The notes beneath the pieces are model-generated. The model saw only the letters and a list, made by a program, of their open reading frames with translations. It was not told the origin of the DNA and ran no database searches. This document shows, in pieces, positions 1-10,363 of a DNA stretch of 64,000 nt. This DNA comes from Balamuthia mandrillaris (taxonomy: Eukaryota > Discosea > Longamoebia > Balamuthiidae). The position numbers and the translations under genes were made by a program. Every line of letters starts with the position of its first letter. Positions within the stretch are counted from its first letter, which is position 1. The DNA lies in assembly GCA_031835245.1 (NCBI GenBank), contig JAVKOQ010000054.1, forward strand, positions 183,119 to 247,118. The letters run 5' to 3'.

Positions 1-1
1 T

Positions 2-53
2 CCTGGACAGGACGTACCCATTTGGGAATTACGTCTCACCGATCCTTTTTCTT

Positions 54-84
<31 letters not shown>

Positions 85-794
85 TTCTTCTTCTGCTGCT
101 GCTTCTTCTTCTTCAACTACCACTGCTACTTCTACTCCCCTTTCTCCTCCTTCTTCGTCTTCGCCTCCTCCTCCGTCTTCACCCGCTTCTCCTTCTTCTC
201 TGCGAAACAAGAACAGTAAACAACGATCGTCCTCTCCACCACCCTCTTCTTCTTCTCCCTTTCAACAGCAACAACAACAAACCTCTCTAATGGATCTACT
301 TCATCCGTCTCCTATCAGCAATCAAAAGCAGAAAGGTGGACCTCAAGTAATGCTGCGACAACAGATAGCTTTGGATGACCTGTTGTGCATGGAGGACTTG
401 GAGGAGGAACTCGCGAGAGAGTGGGACGAGCAAGGCCCTCTTCCGCCCCTTCCTTCTTTCAGTATGTATACTCGTCAATTCTTCTCTTTCTTCATTCTTC
501 ATTCTTTGCTTCTTGCTTGGCTTCTTCTTTTCCTTTCTCCTCTCTTCTTTCTCCATTATCCATTCATTCTTCGTTCTGCAATCTTTACTTCTTTCTCTTC
601 GCTCTTTATTTTCTCATTTGTTTTTTCTCTCTGCATTTTCACGAGACAGGTGTGCCACCAACAAGCAAGTCTCCTCCCGTGTCCGTTCCAGCCTCGCGCG
701 GAATAAATGCAGACAACGCAAAGAACAAACTGCAAGAACTGTACCAAAAGGAGTCTCTACCTTTGCCTCGGTATAATACCTCACAGGGTAAATT

Positions 795-832
<38 letters not shown>

Positions 833-1611
833 CCCCTCTCCTTTCTCTTCTTCCTCCCTCACAGGGTAAATTTCTCTCTCTCTCTCTCTCTCTCTCGCTC
901 TCTCTCTCTCTCTTTCTCTCTCCTTTCTCTTCTTCCTCCTTCCTTCTTTTGTTTCTGTTATTTCATTATAGTTGACACCCTTTCCTTCTCTCTCTCTCTC
1001 TCTCTCTCTCATTAAAGACTTGGGCACAAACAATCAACACCTGTTCGAGTCCGAAGTGGACATACACGCTCTGGCTGACTATCACGACTATCCCATTCAA
1101 ACAACGTTCAAAGCTACAGATAAGACCAAGACAGGGGCAGAAAAGCAAGCCGCGTTGAAGGCATTGACAGAAGTTTTCGCCTATCTGGATTCTGTTGCAG
1201 CTGACAAAAGCCGTGCAGTTTCTTCTGTCCCTTCTTTTAAACATTCCTCTTCCTCTCCTGCTGCTCGGGAACTTAAAGCCATTCTTAGCAATGTATCTAA
1301 TGATCAGCCCCCACAAGGTTTGTATTTATTTAACGATCTTTCTAATCTTGCCTTCGCATTCTCTCTTCTCCCTTCTCACTGCTTTACTTCGCTCATAATC
1401 CGAAAAAACAACTCCAGCCAGAATGAACGAAGTGTATCAGCGTTGTTATCACACCTCTCCTTTTTACTCTTACGACAACGTATCCGGCGAGACCGTTCTA
1501 ACGCTTCCAGACGGCTCTGCTACCTTCCGAGAGCCGAGCCTCAACACCAAACCCACGCGCCTGAAGATTGCAGAACGGGTTTTGCGGTACTGGGAACGTC
1601 TTGTGGAGTGA
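2..1611 (+). CDS. Unrecognised protein, 5' end outside window
   Basis: The reading frame is open from the window edge, so the N-terminus is missing. Four exons join in frame: 2-461, 650-787, 1018-1317 and 1418-1611, giving at least 363 residues. The visible N-terminal part carries a long Ser tract (encoded by TCT repeats), then a Pro/Ser-rich stretch and a Gln run. A conserved-looking acidic segment follows (LLCMEDLEEELAREWDEQ). The third exon holds ALADYHDYPIQTTF and a charged helix. The last exon encodes a compact C-terminal segment with VLTLPDGSATF, ending in VLRYWERLVE. I see no transmembrane segment, signal peptide or known catalytic motif and do not recognise the family. The second intron carries a duplicated copy of its own exon-intron junction. 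Confidence 0.6.
779..1010 (+). repeat. CT microsatellite intron with duplicated splice-donor segment
   Basis: The intron is almost pure CT dinucleotide. The segment CCTCACAGGGTAAATTTC, which spans the exon end and the donor site at 779-796, occurs again at about 857-874 inside the intron and is again followed by a CT run. Confidence 0.75.
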
Positions 1612-1948
1612 CCGCTCCTTCCTCGCTTCCTCACCTTTTTCATTTGCCATACCAAAGTATTCATCTCTCCTCTCTTCTATTTTTGCTCTATTAATTTCTG
1701 TTCTCTTTCCTCTTTTCTGTTCTCGTCTTTCTTCTATATTCTTTGCTTCTCTCCTCTTTGCTTCTCTATTCTTTGCTTCTCTTCTATCTCTTCTCTTTAC
1801 TGTATTTTGTTGCCTTTGCTCTCTCTCCCTCCTTCCCTCCCTCTTCTTCGCTCTCTCTCCTCTCTTCTCCCTCCCTCCCTCTCCCTCCCTCCCTCTCTCT
1901 CCCTCCCTCTCTCTCTCTCCCTCTCCCTCTTCTTCCCTCCCTCTCTCT

Positions 1949-1986
<38 letters not shown>

Positions 1987-2245
1987 ACTTTTGTTATCGT
2001 ATTTTTTCCACCAACTCCCAGACAAGTTTTTTCATTGTTTTATTTTTCATGTCTTTTCATTGGCCTTTCTTCAGATATTCTCTCCGCGCTCTAGCTCCTC
2101 ACTGTGTGGGTACAACTTATTCAAACCTCTTCTCCTTCTTCTTCTTCTTCTTGTTTCGTATGGTTTCTTCTTAACTCTGTTTGTTTTTATTTCTCTTCTC
2201 TTTTCAAACGATCACACGACAAACAATAGAGAGAGAGAAGCGAAA
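1612..2245 (+). other. Pyrimidine-rich spacer
   Basis: There is no supportable coding region. The stretch is strongly CT-rich on the plus strand with CCCT/CTCC microsatellites at 1820-1985. It may hold a 5' untranslated exon and intron of the next gene, because its composition matches the introns here, but no splice evidence decides this. Confidence 0.5.
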
Positions 2246-2875
2246 ATGGCAAATGGCCACACTTCAAACTTTCCTCGCTGCCTACATTGCTTGGGATGGC
2301 TCCTCTTCGCCTTCTCTCTGATGTGGATCTGGGCCCAACCCTTCCTCTTTTACGTGCTCTGCTCCATCGGCGTCTGCCTCCTGGTGGTCAGCCTGGTGGC
2401 TCACCTCGCCGAGCGAAAGAGGAGGCAAAGAATGGAGCAAGAACGGGCCACCACGCTTGACACGGAAGAGCAGGACGGGCTGGGCGTGACCTATGTTGAC
2501 ATTGGAGAAGGAGGGGGAGGAGAAGGAGGAGACGCTTTGAGCTCATTGTCAACGTCAAACGGCGTCGCGCGATTGAGCATGTATCAACAGAATCCGTACT
2601 CGCCGCCGTATTATGCCCAAATGGAGCCGCAGCGAAGCCACTTGTACCCTGCTGCTGCTTCGACCTCTTGCTTGCTGTGTCCGGACCCTTCTTCGGCCTC
2701 CCCTCCGCCTTCTCCATCCTCTGCTCATCACCACCACCATTATCCCTCTTACTTTCCTTCCCTTCCTCCGCTGTACCAACAACAGCCACAACCACAACAA
2801 CAACAAAGTCAACAACAACAACCGATCGCTCCAAGTTCTGGTCCACCTTCTCTCAACCCGCCTCTCAAGCTTTGA
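2246..2875 (+). CDS. Small membrane protein with Pro/Gln/His-rich tail
   Basis: Single exon, 209 residues, started at an ATG in A-rich context (GCGAAAATGGC). Residues about 12-55 form two hydrophobic segments separated by a short turn (GWLLFAFSLMWIW then FLFYVLCSIGVCLLVVSLVAHLA), so it should sit in a membrane with both termini on the same side. A basic patch (ERKRRQRMEQER) follows the second segment, which favours a cytosolic tail by the positive-inside rule. The tail is low-complexity: a Gly/Glu block, a Tyr/Pro region, a His run and Gln runs. I recognise no family. The frame is clean and the hydrophobic region is convincing, but the function is unknown. Confidence 0.6.
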   Translation: MANGHTSNFPRCLHCLGWLLFAFSLMWIWAQPFLFYVLCSIGVCLLVVSLVAHLAERKRRQRMEQERATTLDTEEQDGLGVTYVDIGEGGGGEGGDALSSLSTSNGVARLSMYQQNPYSPPYYAQMEPQRSHLYPAAASTSCLLCPDPSSASPPPSPSSAHHHHHYPSYFPSLPPLYQQQPQPQQQQSQQQQPIAPSSGPPSLNPPLKL

Positions 2876-3779
2876 TGAAGTTTCAACGAAAGACAGAGGG
2901 CAGAGGAGACAAAAGAGGCTGCCAGAGGGCAGAGCTCAACAACTCCTTCCTTTTTTTTGCAGTCTTGCTTGCTAACAAGAATGAGTCACGTACCACTTTG
3001 ATACTGCTGTTTGTTCTTCGTGTGTAGTAACATAAAAACATCCAACGCTTTTTTTTGTCTGTGAAGAGAGCATCGGGAGACATGAGAGGGGAGACACTCC
3101 TGTGATGCCTGAAAGAAGAGAGCAGAAGAGCAGAAGAAGAAGAAGAACGAAAGGAAGAAAAAGAGTGCATAGGGAGGCATGAGAGTGGAGCGAAGACACT
3201 CACGTGACGCTTGAAAGAAGAGAGAAGAGCAGAAGCACAAAGCCCAAGACGAAAACATCGCCAACATTTTTAATGGATTGATTTAAATAATCAAAACACC
3301 AACGAAAAATCAAAAAAATGAGGACGCAACAATCAAAACACCAATGAACAATCGTACATACGTTCAACCGGAAACTTAAAAAAAAAACAGGAAAGAAAAA
3401 TGGGACTGTCGCCTGACACGTAGACAAACCCAACAACCCCCTTCTTTTTCTTTCCCCCCTCATGGTTGTTTTTTTTGTTGGTGTGTTTATGTGGCGCTCC
3501 ATATCCCACCCTCTGGACCAGTCGCTTCTTTTTTTCTTTTTATTTTTGACGGTTTCTCGATTTTTTTTTTGTATTTATTTATTGCTGCTATAGAGAGACA
3601 TGTCATTCGTTATTGGTGCGTCTCCATTCTGTTTTATGTTCGCACATACACACACCCCACGCAAAAAGGACCCTCTCGCCTCTCTTCTTTCCTCCTTCGC
3701 CACCCCCCGTTTTCCTTCCCATAGATCCATTTGGTTTTTTAGACCTGATACTGAAAAAAAAAACAAACAAAACGACAAA
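2876..3779. other. Spacer with a two-copy purine-rich repeat
   Basis: No gene seen. Two imperfect copies of a 97-bp unit start at 3075 and 3172. Each begins GGGAGRCATGAGAG and continues through GACACTC and TGAAAGAAGAGAG. AT-rich sequence from 3260 to 3400 contains CACCAACGAAAAATCAAA, a weak match to the promoter motif described in the findings. A pyrimidine-rich stretch precedes the next start codon. Confidence 0.5.
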
Positions 3780-5338
3780 ATGGATGTGGTGATAGAGACC
3801 AAGATCTTGCCGACCGCTGCGACCGGAGGAGCCCTGTCCTTTCCGTTTCATGAAGGGCCACTGAAGGCTTCTTGTGTTGCTTCCTTTCACAAAGGTTCTC
3901 TCCCGCCCTCACTGAAGTTCTCTCTTCTTCTCTTGCCCCGCTCTCTTTGTCTCTGTCTCTTGTTCGCTCTTCTTCTCTTGCTCTCTTGTTCGCCCGCTCT
4001 CTGCTCTTCTCTTCTTCTCTTCTTCTCTTCTTCTCTTCTTCTCTTCTTCTCTTCTTCTCTTGCTCTCTTGTTCGCCCGCTCTCTGCTCTTCTCTTCTTCT
4101 CTCTTCTCTCGTTCTCTCTCCTCTCTCCTCTCTCCTCTCTCCTCTCTCCTCTCTCCTCTCTCTCCTCTCTCTCCTCTCTCTCCTCTCTCTCCTCTCCTCT
4201 CTCTCTGCTGCTCTCTTCTCGTTGTGCTGATGGTTCGTCGCTTCATGAAGTGGAGTGCTACACCAACACAGCTCTCCCACGCACGGTATCGCCACCGGCG
4301 CAACGCTTGCTCTCCATGAGGCAGCAACAAAAGCCACCTGATGCAGTTTCTTCGCTTCTCTTGTCCTGCTGCATGATGCTGCTTCCGGACGAGCTTCTGT
4401 TGGAGATTTTGGGTCACCTGGACACATGTGACCTGCTTCGGGTGTCCATGGTGAACGCTCGCCTATCCTCTGTAGGACAAGACGAGTCTTTATGGTAGTT
4501 TCTTTTTTTTTCTTTTGTTTGGACCTATATCAGAGTTGCTAAGTCACTTCTCTCTCTTCTCTTTGCTTCCCTCTCCTCTCTTTTCTGATGAAGGCAGAAG
4601 CTTTACTTGAGGAACGCGGATCCAGCGAATTCCGCTTTGAACGCAACGTGTAGCTATCGTAGCTACATGATGCGGTCTCTAGAAGAAGGACCAATGTTGC
4701 ATGATGACCTCCTCTCCTTTAGACGTTTGGAAATCGAACGGTTTTCATTCCTTTCCCTCTCCTTGCGCTTGTTCTCTTCACTTCTTCATTCGGCACTCTT
4801 TGTTTTCATGGAATTTTTCTGACAAGAGTGCAAAAAGGTTTCGAACGCCCAGAACATGGGAACAACTAAGGAAAGTTTGTCGGGACTTTTGCAACGCATA
4901 CTCTCTCTCGCCAGCCGACGTCTTCATTTCAAACTTGCAAATCTTGCACACCCATTGTTTGCTGTCCACCAGAAGGTTTACAAGTTTGCTCTTCTTTTTT
5001 CTTTACCTTGTTTTCTCGTTCTCTCGTTCTCTCATCTCTGCCCTCTTCCTTTAGACTCGTCTTCTTGCTGCCTGTTAACACTGCTTTCGTGTTGTAGTGT
5101 ACCCATAAAGCTGCTTCCACACGAATTGCCAACGTCTCTCTGCCTTGGCGTCATCTTCCGACCACCAGAAGTTCATCTACTGCCACTCCCTGTGGCCAGA
5201 TTCAGCCAATGGACCATGAAGAACACAAGCGGACAAGCGCTGGACCTCCACGACTTGCCTCGATCCTTCCAGCGGGTCAGGGTCTTTTGTGTGTCCAACG
5301 CTTCTGTCCACCAGTTCTACAACGTACGGTTCTGTTGA
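3780..5338 (+). CDS. F-box protein
   Basis: Five exons join in frame: 3780-3894, 4251-4494, 4594-4740, 4829-4975 and 5098-5338, encoding 297 residues. The F-box lies around residues 70-115. It begins LLPDELLLEILGHLDTCDLL and continues over the splice junction into LWQKLYL, the usual WxxLY ending. F-box proteins bind Skp1 in SCF ubiquitin ligases and choose substrates with their other half. Here that half has no repeats I recognise; it includes RTWEQLRKVCRDFCNAY and a C-terminal segment with RVFCVSN. The first intron is a 356-bp CTCTT/TCTTC satellite. Two acceptors end in GAAG rather than a pyrimidine-AG. The F-box is secure; the exon 4-5 join rests only on frame. Confidence 0.75.
3895..4250 (+). 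repeat. TCTTC/CTCTC satellite intron
   Basis: The intron consists of imperfect repeats of TCTCTTCTTCTCT with two copies of a longer unit containing GTTCGCCCGCTCTCTGCTC. All are pyrimidine-rich on the sense strand of the F-box gene. Confidence 0.75.
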
Positions 5339-6054
5339 CTGAAATGAAAACAAAAAAAACGAACGAGCAGCACTCGTTCTTTGGTTTGCCTTTCATCAGA
5401 AGAGGAGGAGGAGAAAGAGATAAAGAAACCGGAAGAGGATTCTCCGCGGTGAGCATCAATTGCAGGAGCGGAGATAGAAAGGGCGAAAGGGTGAATGGTT
5501 ATTTAATGATAAATATGTCGACAATTTGCGCTTTTATGGACAAAACTTTGAGTTGTTTGATATTTGATTGGTGGGAAAATAGATCATCTAATGACGTCAT
5601 TCCTAGATTAATCGTCGACATTCCTCCATGCATGACGTCATCTCCTAGACATGTCGACAAAATGTTCGATGACCATGGTAACCGTGATGTCATTTATGCA
5701 ACATTTTTATTCAAAAAATTGAATGAAAAAAGGAAATGAAGCGAAAAAATATTCAAAATGAAAATTATTTCAATAATTGCAACCCAATAAAACAAACGAA
5801 GGAGGAGGAAAGAAACCCAAAGGAAGTAGCGGTAAAGAGGGGCTCCCATTCCTTCCCCCGAACTTCTTCTATCGTCGAAGCTTCTCACACGCACCACACA
5901 CACGTTCTCTCTTTTCGTTTTTTTCCGGTTGTGAGCACATCCGTTCGGGTTTTTTTTTGTGAGGTACTTAAAAACTCTTTTTTTTTTTGAAGCGCTTCGA
6001 TTAACTTTTTTTTTTGTTTTGTGTTGCTTCACATATTAAAGAGAAAGAGAGGAA
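5339..6054 (+). promoter_or_regulatory. Intergenic region with palindromic site cluster
   Basis: Within 5516-5692 the sequence alternates two palindromes: TGTCGACA at 5516 and 5652, CGTCGACA at 5613, and TGACGTCA at 5592 and 5633, with a TGATGTCA variant near 5684. A reverse-strand CCAAT-type site (TTTGATATTTGATTGGTG) lies at 5556-5573. TGACGTCA is the classical CREB/ATF-type bZIP site. The cluster is 360-540 bp upstream of the PIP-kinase-like gene, so it may be its promoter. Binding is inferred only from the motif. Confidence 0.5.
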
Positions 6055-9000
6055 ATGAAGAAAGAGGAAGGTGTTGCTGCAGAGACAACCAAGAAAAAGT
6101 CGGCTGCTGGGTCCGTCTTAGCACAACCGACGACGAAAAGCAAATTGGCGACCGTCCGTTCTCCGCCCACCAAGAAGAGGAGCCCCTCGTCGTCCTCCTC
6201 AACCAAGCAACAACAGGAGAAAGAGGAGGAGGAGAAGAGGAAGAAGAGGACGACCACAACGCCAACAGCGAGCTCAGCGCCGACCACGCCCACGACTACC
6301 AAGTTGAAAAAGAAGAAGAAGCTCCCGAAACAGAAGCTCAAAGCCAAACAAGAAGCAGAAGAGGAGGGAGAGGAGGAGGAGGGAGTGAGGGCAAATGGCC
6401 ATGAAGGAGGGGAGGAGGACTCGGATGAGGCGGAGAACGAAGAGGACGAAGAGGAGGAGGAAGAAGAAAGGAAGATGGTGGACCCGGCCAAACAGAAACG
6501 AAAAAAGGAGGAGGAGAGTGTGGACTCTTCCACCTTAGCTCATAGCGAGTCCTTTGTGGAGGACGCTTTTCAACTGGACAACGACGATGGCGACACCCAC
6601 GCCGCGTCTTCCTCTTCCTCTTCTTCCTCAAAACAAACAGAGAAAGGAACAACAACAGCGTCGACAGCAACTCCTCCAACCACTACCAAACCAACGACAA
6701 AGAAGATATACACGCTGGAAGAGGTGCTGCGGATAGGAAAAGGCATTTTGGACTTTGACGACGACGACGATGATGACGAAGATGAGGAGAGAGGAGAAGA
6801 CGGCATGGGTGGCAGCATTCCTCCAGAGAAGATGACCGTGGAGCAGCTGCAAGAGTACGCGGAGGAGAGGCTGAGAGAGGTCAAGACGCGCACCAACACC
6901 GTCATCAACCGAACGGCCGCTGTGTTGGGGATAGACACGATGCCAAACACGGTTGATATTCGCTTCAAGATGGCGGGAGAGGGAGAGTTTCAGTCATGGG
7001 AGGAACTATTGGTGACAGAAGAAGAGAGAGTGGAACAGCAACAAAGAGAAGAGGGAAGTACCCACAAGGATGAGAGAGGCGAGGAAGAGGTGGAAGGAGG
7101 AGGCGATTTTTCGCGATGGCGAGCGAAGGAGGATTTTTTGCTGCCAATGATGTTGGCTGTGCGAACTTCTGTATGTGGTCTCTTCCTTTCTCTCTTCATT
7201 TATTCTCTTATTTCTTCTTGTTCTTGTTCTCTTCTCCTTGTTCTGCTTCTGCTTCTGCTTCTCCTTCCGCTTGTTCTTGTTCTTGTTCTTGTTCTTCTTC
7301 TTGTTCTTCTTCTTGTTCTTCTTCTTGTTCTTGTTCTTGTTCTTCTGCTTCTTCTTGTTCTTGTGCTTCTTCTTCTCACCGTTATCTCTGCAATAGGTGC
7401 AAGCAGCTGAAAAAGAAGAAACTACCCCAGAAGGCGTAAAATATGGTTTGGGAACTTACAAGATGTATTCTCTTGTTATGTACGTTTGTTCTTTCAAAAA
7501 TAATGTTTTCACTCAAAACTTATCTCTTTCTTTCCCATTCAAAATAAAGAGCGGGCCACGTTGAGCGATACTCTCTTAAGGACTTTGCTCCACATACTTT
7601 TCATAAGTTTCGACACTCCTCTGGCGTTTCAACACAAGACATCATGGTTCGTCTTTTCATCATCGTGTAGTTCTTTGTCCTCTCCTTCATCTTGTTCAAC
7701 TTCTTGTCTCTGTCGTTCTTCGTCTTCGCCTCACACTTAAAACCGCAAACTGATACCTCATTTATAAACAAAGTGGTCATGGTCAAGCACTAATGTACAG
7801 ATGCAAGAAGCAGATTCTGTCCCTGGCAAAGGGAAGAAACTATTGCCCAGCATGGTTTTTTCTTGGGATAAACGATTCATCATTCAAACTATCACCAAAG
7901 AGCAAGCAAGATTCTTGCTTTGTATTCTTCCTACCTACCTTGAGGTTCTCTTCTTTCTGTTCTTTCTTCTTTTTTTTCTCTGATGTTTCTATCTTGTAAC
8001 TAATTTTTGTTTGCGAACAACAGCATCTGGACCGTAATCCAATGTCTCTTTTGGTGCGTTATTACGGTCTTTATAAGATGAGTGCCAAAAGTGCCAAAAA
8101 ACCCGTTTACTTTGTTGTGACCGGAAATGTTTTCGCTGGCAAACCTCCTTCAGCCATGAAAGATGTCTTCATTCTGGAGGAAGAACGAAGAGTGCAACAG
8201 CTTAAAGGCAAAAACAAAACCGGCAGTCAAATCGCCGCTCGCAAGAAGATCAACTATAACGCGAAGAATAACAAGTTACGGTTCAGAGCGTTCTCCAACC
8301 CAACCGCGGTTCGTGCAAAGCAGCAGCCGTTGAAATCGAGTTCGCTTGCTACTGCTTCCGCGACGGGGTCGTCTCGTTCATCTTCTTGCTCGGATGCGCA
8401 GGAAGCAATGGCTTACTCAGAGAATGGGTACTTCAATCGCTCTTCATTCTTCTGGTGTCTTTTCTTCTTTTTTTTTCTGCTTCTTTACTTATGGTTGTGG
8501 TTACCTGCTGCATTTTTTATTTTTGTTAAAGGCATTTGAAAGAAGATATCAACGACAGTGAATGCGACTCAACCACTGAAGCAGGAGAAGGAGGATGCGA
8601 ATCAGAGTTCTCGGCAACAAACGGGCTGAGTCGAAGTTGCGGTGACATTGTTGTTGTTGGAGAGGAACTGGAAAAACAAACGCGGCCGATATTTCTCGAA
8701 GTTGACTCTCAAAAAACATTTTTGCAACAATTGGATGCCGATTGCAAGTTTTTGAAGGCCAATCATATGGTCTTTTACAAACTTTTGGTTGGAGTTAGTT
8801 TCGTCTACAAGTCAGAGCTTGGCAGCGGTAGCAGCAACAATAACAATGCCTACAACCGACTGTCTCTTTCGATGTTGAAAGAGGGCACAAAACGTGCGTA
8901 TCTCATGTTCATATCTGATCTTTTCTTATTGCTTTTGCACTACTTTTCTTTTTCCTTCTTTTGCTAACAAAGTATCGTACAATAGTGCCCTCCATGGTCT

Positions 9001-9529
9001 ACTTTGTGGAGCCACCAAAAAGGAGAGAAATCAAACCGCCCAAATCACTCGCTCAACCCACGAAAGGAGCTCCACCTCCTTCTATTAGTGCTCTTAAAAA
9101 GCCACCCAATCTAGCTTCTTCTTCATCTTCCTCTTCTTCTTGTTGTTCTTCCTCCGGTTCTTCCTCTTCTCCTGCTGTCATGACGCAATGGCAGAGACGG
9201 CACTCGTCCACACCAGCCTACTCCACTGCCACTATCATTGGAAGTCCACGTCAGACCAGAAGACCTTTGTTGAGTGGTGCCCTCGCTGATGGCAAATCCA
9301 AGGTCTATTTTCTACTTCTCCCCGCTTTTTCTTATTTCCTCTCGTGTTAACGTCTCAACGGTGTGCCCAAACACAACAAAATAGGAAGCAGATGGCATAA
9401 ACAGAAATTTTTTAGCGAAAAACGTGTCCGACTCCGATATTAAAGGAAAGTTGAGCAAAGACTATTCCCCATCTTTAGGGTTCGTAAACGCCTCTCTGTT
9501 ACTCGCATTTGTATTGACCTTCGCTCTCC

Positions 9530-9576
<47 letters not shown>

Positions 9577-10236
9577 GAACAGAGCAACGCTATTTCATGA
9601 AGGAGTTTTGTCGAAGCTAATATCACCAACAAACAACATTGATATGAGCAACACAAATAGCAGAACGCCAGAAAGAAAAAACTCAAGAGGAGAACACCAA
9701 GGAGATAATGGAGAAAATAGTGCTGAGATGGAGGATGAAAACTATTTGCGTTACAAGTACCTAAACAACAATGATGACAAAGAAAACGGAAGCAAGAAGG
9801 GACGCAAAGGAGGATCGTCCAAGAAAAAGAAGAGAAAAAAGTCAATACCAGCAACAAAAGAAGAACCGAAAGTAACAACGACTACAAACGCAACAGAGGA
9901 AGCGAATCAACGGACCGATTTGGAAGAAACGGAAGATGAGGTGTTGAAAGAGTTGGAACGCTATCACATCGGCATCATTGGCATTCTCCACAAGTCAGCC
10001 CCACGTAAAGCTTCTTTGCCTCGTCTCTTTGGATCGGTACTTTCTTTCAACTCTTCTTATTTTTTTCACACTTTTGCTCACTTTTTCTTTCATTTCAAAA
10101 GCGGGCAACACAACCAAAGAAAGAGGAAGGCACTCTGGAACATCAATGGGCAAGTTGCTTGCGAGATGTGGTTGTTGAAACGTTAATGGGTGGCAAGGAT
10201 CCTCTTTCTTCTTCCACAACAACCACTTCCACTTAA
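6055..10236 (+). CDS. Degenerate phosphatidylinositol-phosphate-kinase-fold protein
   Basis: Ten exons join in frame: 6055-7170, 7397-7479, 7550-7646, 7801-7944, 8024-8427, 8532-8893, 8986-9302, 9385-9479, 9577-10036 and 10102-10236, for about 1070 residues. The first 370 are charged low-complexity sequence. PIPK landmarks follow in order: KDFAPHTFHKFR, DKRFIIQTITKEQARFLL, LLVRYYGLYKM, YFVVTGNVF, DADCKFLKANHM and YHIGIIGIL. Active PIP kinases carry FDLKGS after the VxGN strand, MDYSLL after CKFL, and an IID motif near the C-terminus. Here these read VFILEEERR, MVFYKLL and IIGIL, so the Lys/Asp residues for nucleotide and metal are missing. Insertions of Ser-rich and Lys-rich sequence separate the conserved blocks. 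It probably binds lipid or partners rather than phosphorylating. The join at 8893/8986 is the least certain. Confidence 0.7.
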
Positions 10237-10363
10237 AACCAATTTTTGTATCTTTTGTTTCGATGTTTTTTTTTAAAAAAAGAAACAACAGTTTTGAAAA
10301 AAACGCAGACAACAAAAATACAACAAGGCTAAAGAAAAGAGATGTGGAGAGAAGCTCTGTCTC

